Source: Ferruginibacter sp.
GTDB taxonomy: Bacteria > Bacteroidota > Bacteroidia > Chitinophagales > Chitinophagaceae
Reading direction: 5' to 3'
DNA: 11,749 nucleotides
NCBI GenBank assembly: GCA_025357775.1
Contig: JANXOQ010000055.1
Span: forward strand, 1-11,749
How positions within the stretch are numbered: the stretch's first letter is position 1; every line of letters begins with the position of its first letter. Below are positions 1 to 6,884 of this stretch, in pieces. A model generated the notes under the pieces. It did not search any database. It was not told the DNA's origin and was given only the letters and a program-made list of their open reading frames with translations. The translations under genes were made by a program, and so were the position numbers.

Positions 1-2
1 AA

Positions 3-131
3 AAACAAGTAAAAATAAATAAAATGGTGTCCAAAAAAACGGCGTTCTTGCAAAAGGTAAAATGGTATCAAAAAAAACATTCTGCCATACTTGGTTTATT
101 TTTAAAAATATATATTGATCTATTTCTATGA
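3..131 (+). CDS. Probable C-terminal tail of an upstream gene (partial)
   Basis: An open frame runs from the window edge to TGA at 129-131 and reads 42 residues. It is rich in Lys and ends in a short hydrophobic, aromatic stretch (KWYQKKHSAILGLF, then KIYIDLFL). It has no internal stop from base 3. A basic region followed by a hydrophobic end fits the end of a membrane-associated enzyme, for instance an envelope glycosyltransferase, which would suit the glycosyltransferase that follows. That identity is a guess. An ATG at 24 could instead start a 35-residue small ORF. The frame is short and AT-rich, so chance openness cannot be excluded. Confidence 0.4.
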   Translation, partial: KQVKINKMVSKKTAFLQKVKWYQKKHSAILGLFLKIYIDLFL

Positions 132-400
132 TTTTTTTTAGCATTTTTATTACTTTACCCTTTTTTGTAAATATAGTGTTTGTTAAAATAAAATATGCTT
201 AGCAAGTCAACAAGTACATCTAAAATTAACAAAAAATACGACTATCTTTTTACTAAATTATTGCTTAAAAAAATAAGATCGTAAAGATTGGGAACTATTT
301 TATTGTAGTACAACAATTATAATTGCAGCCTACTATCATAGATTATTGTACTTTTGAAAATAACCAATGTTTATTATTAAGCAAAAAATGTTTTACATAA
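132..400. other. AT-rich intergenic region
   Basis: About 270 bases without a convincing gene on either strand. T-rich runs follow the upstream stop (for example 131-139 and 171-176), but no clear GC-rich hairpin precedes them. The only structured elements seen are a small palindrome TTGTAGTACAA (303-313) and the candidate promoter at 323-356. No tRNA-like or riboswitch-like fold was recognised by eye. Confidence 0.5.
323..356 (+). promoter_or_regulatory. Candidate Bacteroidota-type promoter for the glycosyltransferase operon
   Basis: A perfect -7 match to TAnnTTTG (TACTTTTG, 349-356) is preceded by TTG at 323-325 with a 23-nt gap. This is the wide end of the spacing used by the Bacteroidota primary sigma factor. 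Transcription would start near 363, giving a leader of roughly 40 nt before the ATG at 401. The region is very AT-rich, so chance matches are expected. Confidence 0.45.
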
Positions 401-1120
401 ATGAAAACACTCTCAATTATTATTCCAATGTATAATGAAGCAAATACAATTGCACATACATTAGAAAAAATAAACATGGTAGTATTACAAAATGATATTT
501 TAAAACAAGTAGTGGTTGTAAATGATTGCTCATCTGATGGCTCTGTAGCAGCTGTAGAAAACTATAAAATTAGCAACCCATTTCTTGAAATAAAATTATA
601 CAACCATAATGTAAATAAAGGCAAAGGAGCAGCATTACATACTGGCATTAAAGAAGCTAAAGGAGATTATATTGTAGTGCAAGATGCAGATTTGGAATAC
701 AACCCCGAGGAGTTTAAAATATTATTACAACCGCTGGAAGATGAGGTTGCCGACGTAGTATATGGTAGTAGATTTATGGGGGGAAGGCCACATAGGATTT
801 TATTTTTTTGGCATACAATAGGCAATAAGTTTCTAACACAATTTTCAAATGTATTTGCTAATCTAAATTTATCTGACATGGAAACATGTTATAAAATGTT
901 TCGTGCAGAAATAATAAAGTCATTGTATTTAAAAGAAAAACGATTTGGATTTGAGCCAGAAGTTACACAAAAAATAGCTCGTATAAAAGGCATTCGTATT
1001 TATGAAGTGGGAATTTCTTACTATGGTAGGACATATGAAGAAGGGAAAAAAATTAGTTGGAAAGACGGATTTAGAGCATTGTATTGCATCATAAAATACG
1101 GCTTGTTTAAAAGTAAGTAA
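401..1120 (+). CDS. Family 2 glycosyltransferase, DPM1-like
   Basis: A 239-residue GT-A fold glycosyltransferase of family GT2. The N-terminus SIIIPMYNEANTI is the typical first strand. VNDCSSDG (about 40-47) is the nucleotide-sugar binding turn, and QDADLEY (94-100) carries the DxD-type metal ligand. YGSRFMGG, GNKFLTQFSN and SDMETCYKMFR match the dolichyl/polyprenyl-phosphate mannosyltransferase-like branch, as do RFGFEPEVT and YYGRTYEEGKKISWKDG near the end. No membrane segment is visible, so it is probably cytosolic and acts at the inner membrane face. By family it would move a hexose from a nucleotide sugar to a lipid phosphate carrier; the exact sugar and acceptor are unknown. It ends 15 nt before the LtaS-like gene, so the two are probably co-transcribed. 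The start is the first ATG after the promoter. Confidence 0.9.
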   Translation: MKTLSIIIPMYNEANTIAHTLEKINMVVLQNDILKQVVVVNDCSSDGSVAAVENYKISNPFLEIKLYNHNVNKGKGAALHTGIKEAKGDYIVVQDADLEYNPEEFKILLQPLEDEVADVVYGSRFMGGRPHRILFFWHTIGNKFLTQFSNVFANLNLSDMETCYKMFRAEIIKSLYLKEKRFGFEPEVTQKIARIKGIRIYEVGISYYGRTYEEGKKISWKDGFRALYCIIKYGLFKSK

Positions 1121-1135
1121 AAGGAAAATATAAGC

Positions 1136-3112
1136 ATGTTTACAAAATGGAAAGTACCTAAAACTGTACAATGGATTATAAAGTTGTTTCTTATTTATCT
1201 AATTATATTTACTGCATTTAGAATAGCCACAGTCATTTTCTTTAAACCAAAAGATACAAATTGGTTATCATTGGCACCATCATTTTCTTTGGGCTTAAAG
1301 TACGACCTTCGTTGGATTTCATTCATAGCTGCACCTATTGCACTCTTATCGTTGTACAAAAAGTTTTCTCCTTTTTACAATGTTGTAGCAAAAAACTTTT
1401 GGACAGGTTATTTAGCAATAATAACATTGCTAGTTCTCTTTTTTTATGGTGCTGATTTTGGACAATTTACGTACATAAATGCAAGGTTAAATGCTGATGC
1501 ATTGATAGTGGTAGATGACCCACGAGAAAGTTTGCAAACAATATGGCAGAGCTATCCAATAGTATGGATTTTGATAGGATTGTTTGGTGCAGTAATGATG
1601 ACAGTATGGATGATAAAAAGAACCCATGTAAGCATTGAAGATAAAAATGTTAGTATTCATAAGTTTAGTTATCGAAAAATATGGCATTGGTTTTTATTGC
1701 TTTTATTAGGTTGGTTTATCTATGGTTTTTTTACAGCGCAACCATTAGATATTTTTAGAGCTTATAGTTTAAACAATGGATTTAAAAGTAATCTTGCATT
1801 AAACCCAATGCAAAACTTTTTTACTACACTTGGGTTTAGAAAGCCATTATTAGAAACAAAAGCTAAAGAAAATTTTCCGATAATGAAGGAATATCTGGGG
1901 CTTGGTGCAAATGATTTAGATAATTACACAAGGCTTGTACACCCAAATAGTAAGGCCCTTGAAAGTAAGCCAAACGTGGTTTTAGTGATTTGCGAAAGCT
2001 TTAGCATGTATAAAAGTAGTATGAGTGGCAATGTACTAAATGCTTCTCCATATTTTAATGAAATGTGCAAAGAGGGTATTTTTTTTAGTCGTTGTTTTTC
2101 TCCTACATTTGGTACCGCACGGGGCGTTTTTGCTACTATTTCTGGTATACCAGATGTGCAGCTTTCAAAATTTTCTACAAGAAACGAAGCGGCAGTAAAC
2201 CAACGTACTATTATCAATGATTTTGAAGGTTACAACAAATTTTATTTTATTGGTGGGCGAAGTGAGTTTAATAATTTTAAAGGGTTAGTACAAAATATTG
2301 ATAGCATAAATATTTTTGAAGAAGGAAAATACAATGTGCCAAAATTAAATGTGTGGGGCATAAGCGATAAAAATTTATTTATTACGGCTAATGAAAAAAT
2401 GGCCACACAAACAAAACCATTTTTTACCATTATTCAAACTGCAGATAATCATCGTCCATTTAATATACCAGAAGAGGATAAAGATTTTATACAAAAAAAT
2501 ATTAGCAAAGAAGAATTAGAAAAAAATGGATTTGAATCCTTAAAAGAATACAATGCTTTTTTATACTCCGATTATTGTTTTAAAAATTTTATAGAAGCAG
2601 CAAAAAAAGAAACATATTTTAATAATACTATTTTTATTTTTGTTGGTGACCATGGCATAGAAGGCAATGCTACAGCCGTATACCCAAATGCATGGATTGA
2701 ACAACGCTTAGCGGATGAACATATTCCATTGTTATTTTATGCACCTGCATTGCTTACCCCACAGTTGCACAATGAACCAGTTTCTCAGATAGATGTATTG
2801 CCTACAGTGGCAAGCATGATACAGCAGCCATACACAAACTCTACCTTGGGTAGAAATATATTAGACACTACTGTAAAGCAACATGCAGCGTTTATTATTT
2901 ACCATGCCCCTGGCTGGATAGGCATTGTAAATGATAAATATTTTTACCGGAAAAATATACATATGGAAAATGATGAATTAGTTTCCGTAACAAAAGAGCC
3001 AATTACATTAAATAAATTTCAGGAAGATTCTGTAAAAAAAGAAATGAAAAAACTTACCACAGCTATTTATGAAACTGCAAAATGGATGCTGGTAAATAAT
3101 AAAAATAAATAA
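1136..3112 (+). CDS. LTA synthase-like membrane sulfatase-fold protein
   Basis: A 658-residue protein of the alkaline phosphatase/sulfatase superfamily with LtaS architecture. There are about five N-terminal membrane segments (roughly 14-36, 57-75, 89-107, 139-160 and 181-200), then a large periplasmic catalytic domain from about 278. Visible catalytic features are VVLVICESFS with metal-ligand Glu287, SPTFGTARG with the probable nucleophile Thr327, TADNHRPF with His439, and FVGDHG with Asp505-His506. Length and layout match the family (LtaS about 650). In Gram-positives these enzymes transfer glycerol phosphate from phosphatidylglycerol. A Gram-negative member more likely puts phosphoglycerol or a similar head group on a periplasmic glycan or glycolipid (inference). 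It lies 15 nt after the DPM1-like gene and has an unusually clear AAGGA at 1121-1125 before its ATG, supporting an operon. Confidence 0.88.
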   Translation: MFTKWKVPKTVQWIIKLFLIYLIIFTAFRIATVIFFKPKDTNWLSLAPSFSLGLKYDLRWISFIAAPIALLSLYKKFSPFYNVVAKNFWTGYLAIITLLVLFFYGADFGQFTYINARLNADALIVVDDPRESLQTIWQSYPIVWILIGLFGAVMMTVWMIKRTHVSIEDKNVSIHKFSYRKIWHWFLLLLLGWFIYGFFTAQPLDIFRAYSLNNGFKSNLALNPMQNFFTTLGFRKPLLETKAKENFPIMKEYLGLGANDLDNYTRLVHPNSKALESKPNVVLVICESFSMYKSSMSGNVLNASPYFNEMCKEGIFFSRCFSPTFGTARGVFATISGIPDVQLSKFSTRNEAAVNQRTIINDFEGYNKFYFIGGRSEFNNFKGLVQNIDSINIFEEGKYNVPKLNVWGISDKNLFITANEKMATQTKPFFTIIQTADNHRPFNIPEEDKDFIQKNISKEELEKNGFESLKEYNAFLYSDYCFKNFIEAAKKETYFNNTIFIFVGDHGIEGNATAVYPNAWIEQRLADEHIPLLFYAPALLTPQLHNEPVSQIDVLPTVASMIQQPYTNSTLGRNILDTTVKQHAAFIIYHAPGWIGIVNDKYFYRKNIHMENDELVSVTKEPITLNKFQEDSVKKEMKKLTTAIYETAKWMLVNNKNK

Positions 3113-3180
3113 ATTACTCTTTTGATGCTAAATATTTACATTTATTTGATAACAATAAAATAATATAGCTGGTATTGCGT

Positions 3181-3188
3181 TATTTTTG
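3181..3188 (+). promoter_or_regulatory. Possible -7 element before the cyanophycinase gene
   Basis: TATTTTTG fits TAnnTTTG and lies 23 bases before the ATG at 3212. No TTG is present at the usual -33 distance, so the assignment rests on one short motif in AT-rich DNA. Confidence 0.25.
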
Positions 3189-3211
3189 TAATAACCACAA
3201 CATTTACGTGC

Positions 3212-4108
3212 ATGCAATTTGCAAAAGGTAAGCTACTAGCCATTGGCGGAGCAGAAGATAAAGGAACTGATTTAGAAACGGGACAAATACACCGCAATAA
3301 CCTCAACTTTTTTGAACTAGCTATTTTACGCAAAATTGTAGATGAAATAGGCGGTGAAGATAAAAGAATAGAAGTTGTCACTACTGCAAGTATGATACCT
3401 ATTGAAGTAGGAGATAATTATTTATTTGCTTTTAACAAAATAGGTTGTAAAGATATTGGGCTTATGCACATCCGCAACCGTGCAGATGCTGCAAATGAAA
3501 CCTTCCTTGAGCGATTGCGAAAATGCGATGCTATAATGTTTAGCGGTGGAAACCAGCTTAGGCTTACAACTACTTTTGGAGGCACCAAATTTTTAGAAAT
3601 TGTTTTAGAAAGATATAATGAGGAGGAATCTTTTTTAGTAGCTGGTACTTCAGCCGGTGCTATGGCCATGAGCAATACCATGATTTATGAAGGCAATGCA
3701 GCCAAAGCACATCTAAAAGGTGAAGTAAAAATAACTACAGGTTTGGGTTTTATGGATGATGTAATATTCGATTCTCATTTTGAAAAACGAGGTCGTTTTG
3801 GAAGATTGGCGCAAGCTGTAAGTAGCAACCCATCTTGCATAGGCATTGGCCTAGGTGAAGATACAGGCGTGCTAGTTAGCGATGGAAATAAAATGGAAGC
3901 CATTGGCAGTGGGCTTGTAGTTATACTTGATGGGCATGATATACGCCACAGCAATATTGCTGATATACCAGATGGCTGCCCAATAAGTATTGAGAATATG
4001 AAAGTGCATTTTCTTGAAAAAGGTAATGGTTATTTAGCCAAAGAAAGGATATTTATACCAGAGGTTTTTGAAGGGGCAGTTACAAATAAGCAGGTAGAAG
4101 TGGAGTAA
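3212..4108 (+). CDS. cphB: Cyanophycinase (peptidase family S51)
   Basis: A 298-residue protein that reads as a full-length cyanophycinase, an exopeptidase releasing beta-Asp-Arg dipeptides from the storage polymer cyanophycin. Visible motifs are LLAIGGAEDKG near the N-terminus, IMFSGGNQLRLT (about 108-119), the nucleophile elbow GTSAGAMAMS with Ser147, DSHFEKRGRFGRL with His189 as likely catalytic histidine, and GIGLGEDTGVLV. There is no signal peptide, so it should be cytoplasmic. An in-frame TAA lies shortly upstream, and the ATG at 3212 is the natural start. It stands alone: no cyanophycin synthetase or isoaspartyl dipeptidase is in the window, although in many Bacteroidota such genes are neighbours. 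It could use imported polymer or another beta-aspartyl substrate. The family call is firm; the substrate is less certain. Confidence 0.9.
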   Translation: MQFAKGKLLAIGGAEDKGTDLETGQIHRNNLNFFELAILRKIVDEIGGEDKRIEVVTTASMIPIEVGDNYLFAFNKIGCKDIGLMHIRNRADAANETFLERLRKCDAIMFSGGNQLRLTTTFGGTKFLEIVLERYNEEESFLVAGTSAGAMAMSNTMIYEGNAAKAHLKGEVKITTGLGFMDDVIFDSHFEKRGRFGRLAQAVSSNPSCIGIGLGEDTGVLVSDGNKMEAIGSGLVVILDGHDIRHSNIADIPDGCPISIENMKVHFLEKGNGYLAKERIFIPEVFEGAVTNKQVEVE

Positions 4109-4168
4109 CTAAATTTCTGATTTTCAATTTATTTTTAAATTTAAATCCCAATTTATAAAAAATATTAA

Positions 4169-4201
4169 AAAAATAGCGATGAAAAATTCATCGCTATTTT
4201 T
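4169..4201. terminator. Bidirectional hairpin terminator between cphB and rny
   Basis: A perfect 15-bp inverted repeat: the left arm (4169-4183) contains ATAGCGATGAA, the loop is AAA (4184-4186), and the right arm (4187-4201) contains TTCATCGCTAT. The outer pairs are A on one side and T on the other, so each strand ends the stem in a U-run. The stem sits between the convergent stops at 4108 and 4237, as expected for a shared factor-independent terminator. Confidence 0.85.
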
Positions 4202-4236
4202 ATGTTTGCACATTTGCAATTTTTCCCATTAGCAAA

Positions 4237-5823
4237 TTATCTTGCTATGTTTACTGCTCGTTTCTCTCTAATTACTGTTACTTTTATTTGTCCGGGAAAA
4301 GTCATTTCAGTTTGTATTCTTTGTGCAATATCAAAACTTAAAGTATCGCTTTCTGCATCAGTTACTTTATCTGCTTCTACTATAACTCTTAGCTCTCTTC
4401 CTGCTTGTATTGCGTATGCTTTTTCTACACCATTGTATGATGCAGCGAGGGTTTCAAGGTCTTTAATGCGTTGTATGTATTGTTGCATTATTTCTCTTCT
4501 AGCACCTGGTCTTGCACCACTTATAGCATCACATGCCTGTATTATGGGAGAAATTACAAACAGCATTTCCATCTCATCATGGTGTGCACCTATGGCATTT
4601 ACTACCGCAGGGTTTTCACCATATTTTTCTGCTAATTTTGCACCTAGCAATGCATGGCTTAGTTCTGTTTCTTCATCTGGTACTTTACCAATATCATGTA
4701 GTAGACCAGCACGTTTTGCCAGCTTTGGGTTCATGCCTAGTTCAGCAGCCATTATACCACAAAGATTAGCTGTTTCTCTGCTATGCATCAATAAATTTTG
4801 CCCATAAGATGAACGGAAACGCATACGACCTACCATGCGTATCAATTCTTTATGCAGACCATGCACACCTAACTCTATTGCAGTACGCTCACCAATTTCC
4901 ATTACTTGGTCATCTAGCTGGCGTTTCGTTTTTTCTACTACTTCTTCTATACGTGCAGGGTGTATACGACCATCTGCCACTAAACGTTGTAGCGATAAAC
5001 GAGCTATTTCTCTACGCAATGGGTCAAAGGAAGAAAGTACAATCGCTTCTGGTGTATCATCTACAATTAAATCTACCCCGGTAGCGGCTTCTATTGCACG
5101 TATATTTCTACCCTCACGACCAATGATAGAACCTTTTATTTCATCACTTTCTAAATTAAAAACGGTGATTGAGTTTTCAATTGCTTGCTCTGCTGCAGTA
5201 CGTTGTATCGTTTGTATTACAATTTTTCTTGCTTCTTTATTTGCGTTTGTCTTTGCATTTTCAATTATTTCTTGTTGCAATACTACAGCCTGTGCATGTG
5301 CAGATTCTTTTAAGCCCTCTATTAATTGTGTTTTTGCTTCTTCTGCACTTAAACCAGCTACTTTTTCAAGTTTGCGAATATGCTCTTCCTGGTGTTTTTC
5401 TAGCTCGGTACGTTTTTGATTTACAATTTCAGTCTGTTTGTTTAAATTTTCTTTTATGGTTTCATTTTCTTTTGCAAGCTTGTCTGCATTGGCTTCTTTT
5501 TGGCTAAGGCTTTGTTCTTTTTGTTTCAGCTTATTTTCATTTTCTGTTATTTTCTGTGTGCGTAGCATCACATCTTTTTCACTATCTATTTTAAGCTGGG
5601 CAAATTTTTCTTTGGCTTCTATTTCTCTTTCTCTTTTGTAAGTGTCTGCCTTTATTTGTGCTTCAGCAATTACTTTTTTTGATTGTATTTCGGCTTCTAA
5701 TAGTTGTTTTTCAGCTTCTAGTACTTGCTTATCGGTATTTTTTGCAAAAAACATTTTGCCTCCAAAGATGCCCGCTATAAGCGCTACAGCTCCAGTAATG
5801 ATGTAAATTATAGTTGAATCCAT
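4237..5823 (-). CDS. rny: Ribonuclease Y
   Basis: A 528-residue endoribonuclease that starts mRNA decay, anchored in the inner membrane. The N-terminal segment at about 5-27 ([18 protein letters not shown]) is the membrane anchor. A long charged coiled coil rich in Glu, Lys and Gln covers about 30-200. The KH RNA-binding domain carries the GREG loop in [17 protein letters not shown] (235-238). The HD phosphohydrolase domain has LLHDIGK with His376-Asp377 as metal ligands and a second AHHDE motif near 413-417. The C-terminus [13 protein letters not shown] is family-typical. Length fits (B. subtilis RNase Y is 520). The gene is intact and looks ordinary. It lies 154 bases downstream of the broken outer-membrane gene on the same strand, and no clear promoter match was found in that gap. 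Confidence 0.97.
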   Translation of the reverse strand: MDSTIIYIITGAVALIAGIFGGKMFFAKNTDKQVLEAEKQLLEAEIQSKKVIAEAQIKADTYKREREIEAKEKFAQLKIDSEKDVMLRTQKITENENKLKQKEQSLSQKEANADKLAKENETIKENLNKQTEIVNQKRTELEKHQEEHIRKLEKVAGLSAEEAKTQLIEGLKESAHAQAVVLQQEIIENAKTNANKEARKIVIQTIQRTAAEQAIENSITVFNLESDEIKGSIIGREGRNIRAIEAATGVDLIVDDTPEAIVLSSFDPLRREIARLSLQRLVADGRIHPARIEEVVEKTKRQLDDQVMEIGERTAIELGVHGLHKELIRMVGRMRFRSSYGQNLLMHSRETANLCGIMAAELGMNPKLAKRAGLLHDIGKVPDEETELSHALLGAKLAEKYGENPAVVNAIGAHHDEMEMLFVISPIIQACDAISGARPGARREIMQQYIQRIKDLETLAASYNGVEKAYAIQAGRELRVIVEADKVTDAESDTLSFDIAQRIQTEMTFPGQIKVTVIREKRAVNIAR

Positions 5824-5857
5824 TTTTAATTTTGTTTTATTTATCCGTAAAATATGA

Positions 5858-5879
5858 ATACCCCTTCAAAAAAGGGTAT
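5858..5879 (-). other. Small hairpin in the rny leader
   Basis: ATACCC (5858-5863) and GGGTAT (5874-5879) form a 6-bp stem around a 10-nt loop. A longer bulged pairing with the CTT/AAG flanks is possible. It lies 35 bases before the rny start on the minus strand. No strong U-run follows in that direction, so it is at best a weak terminator for the upstream gene or a structured 5' leader. Confidence 0.25.
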
Positions 5880-5977
5880 AGCTACGAAGATAAGGAAAAA
5901 ATAGCTTTTGCCTTAATAGTTAAAGAATTAGGAGACTTTACGACAGCATATGAGTAAAAAGATTATTAAATATTAAG

Positions 5978-6744
5978 TTACTTTTTTATTTTCTTAGCAT
6001 TAAACCTATACGAAAACCCCAATGCAAAAAAACTATTTGGAGATTGTTTTGTAAAACCAAATCCTCCCGAAATATCCACCATTATATCTTTTGAAATTAA
6101 ATAGGTAAAACCTCCATCAGCCCTATGGTCATTGATTTGGTATTGCGGAGCAAAGCCATATATCTCCATATATGCACCTAGTTTTTCTGTAATACCCATG
6201 CCACTTGTAAGTGTGTAAATAAAAGTTGGTTCTGAGCTTTCACCATTCCACTCAGCTCCTAAATTATATGCTAGTGTAAATTTATTGCTCAATGTGTGTT
6301 GCATATTAAACCTAAAAGATGGTGCAAAATAAGTGGCTTTAAAATTTGAAGAAGCTGCATTGGGTAAAGTTAAATGCCCAATAAAGCCTGTTGCAGGAAT
6401 AAAACCTTTTTCTTCACTTACACTTATTTTAAAGCCAACAATAGCAGGTACGAAGCCTGTTATTTTATTGTCAAAAGATTTGACGAAATTGACTTCTGTA
6501 ATTAATCTTAACTCAATATTTTGGCTTATACCATATTTCCAAAGTATAGTAGGCAAGGTTATAGAATTATTACTTACATCAATCTTTTCATATATAAAAC
6601 CATTTTTACTTGCAAAAATCCTTTAGGGGTTATAAAAGGGCATTCAGTTTGGTCTGGCCTATCTGTTTGTATAGCTATTTGTGTATATCCTTTTAGAAAA
6701 AGAAAAAATATACTTGTAAAAAGTGTCATCAATTTTAGACTCAT
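5978..6744 (-). pseudogene. Outer-membrane beta-barrel protein ('TDRPDQTE' transporter family), frameshifted
   Basis: Read from the ATG at 6744, the minus strand gives a signal peptide (MSLKLMTLFTSIFFLFLKGY, then TQ) followed by IAIQTDRPDQTECPFITPKG. This is the classic mature N-terminus of Bacteroidota proteins usually annotated as transporters or MetA-pathway phenol-degradation porin-like proteins. The frame then stops after MVLYMKRLM. Moving by one base in the A-run matching T5 at 6603-6607 restores NGFIYEKIDVSNNSITLP, which joins directly to an open frame running to 5978 (192 residues from the internal Met at 6556). That part holds typical strands such as YGISQNIELRLITEVN, DGGFTYLISKDIMVDI and a final FALGFSYRF. 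Restored length is about 255 residues, near normal. One missing base explains everything; a real mutation, slippage-based switching and a sequencing error are all possible. The protein would sit in the outer membrane; its cargo is unknown. Confidence 0.82.
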
Positions 6745-6748
6745 TAAA

Positions 6749-6780
6749 CGAATTTAATAAAAGTTAGGCATACCTAACAA
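6749..6780 (-). promoter_or_regulatory. Possible promoter of the outer-membrane protein gene, overlapping the palindrome
   Basis: On the minus strand TTG (6780-6778) is followed after 21 nt by TAAATTCG (6756-6749), a 7-of-8 match to TAnnTTTG. The palindrome at 6763-6778 fills the spacer, the usual place for a repressor site. The -7 element ends only 4 bases before the ATG at 6744, so use of this promoter would favour the in-frame ATG at 6729. The call is tentative. Confidence 0.3.
6763..6778. promoter_or_regulatory. GTTAGG-N4-CCTAAC palindrome, DtxR/MntR/IdeR-like operator
   Basis: GTTAGGCATACCTAAC has perfect 6-bp arms and only one non-complementary pair in the centre. TTAGG/CCTAA half sites are the core of operators bound by DtxR-family metal regulators (DtxR, IdeR, SirR/MntR). 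It lies in the 140-bp gap between the divergent outer-membrane protein and FecA-like receptor genes, where a metal-responsive repressor could control both. The palindrome is directly visible; the regulator family is inferred from half-site similarity, and no such regulator gene is in the window. Confidence 0.5.
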
Positions 6781-6797
6781 ATAAGTTATATTTTTTA

Positions 6798-6827
6798 TTT
6801 TCCCGAATATGAAAACTGTTTTCCCGA
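6798..6827 (+). repeat. Direct repeat TTTTCCCGA, 21-bp period
   Basis: TTTTCCCGA occurs at 6798-6806 and again at 6819-6827. The period of 21 bp is two helical turns, so both copies face the same side of the DNA. They lie 58-87 bases before the TonB-dependent receptor ATG, a position suited to a dimeric activator or second regulator. The CCCGA cores stand out in AT-rich DNA. No binding protein is assigned. Confidence 0.35.
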
Positions 6828-6884
6828 TAGCTATAACATCTAAAACAATAAATTAAGATTTTTGTTGCCTAAATAAATATAAAT

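Noticed and set aside
21..78. Two near-copies of AAAATGGT.TC followed by an A-run (21-40 and 59-78, period 38)
   Set aside because: Only two imperfect copies dominated by A-runs, within a probable coding tail and out of frame with each other; most likely chance.
303..313. TTGTAGTACAA palindrome upstream of the glycosyltransferase
   Set aside because: Only 5-bp arms in AT-rich DNA and no supporting context; not enough to call an operator.
4202..5641. Several plus-strand frames opposite rny, one of 201 residues and one of 194
   Set aside because: They are mirror frames of the rny coiled-coil and HD regions, rich in Ser, Leu and Phe as expected for antisense of such genes.
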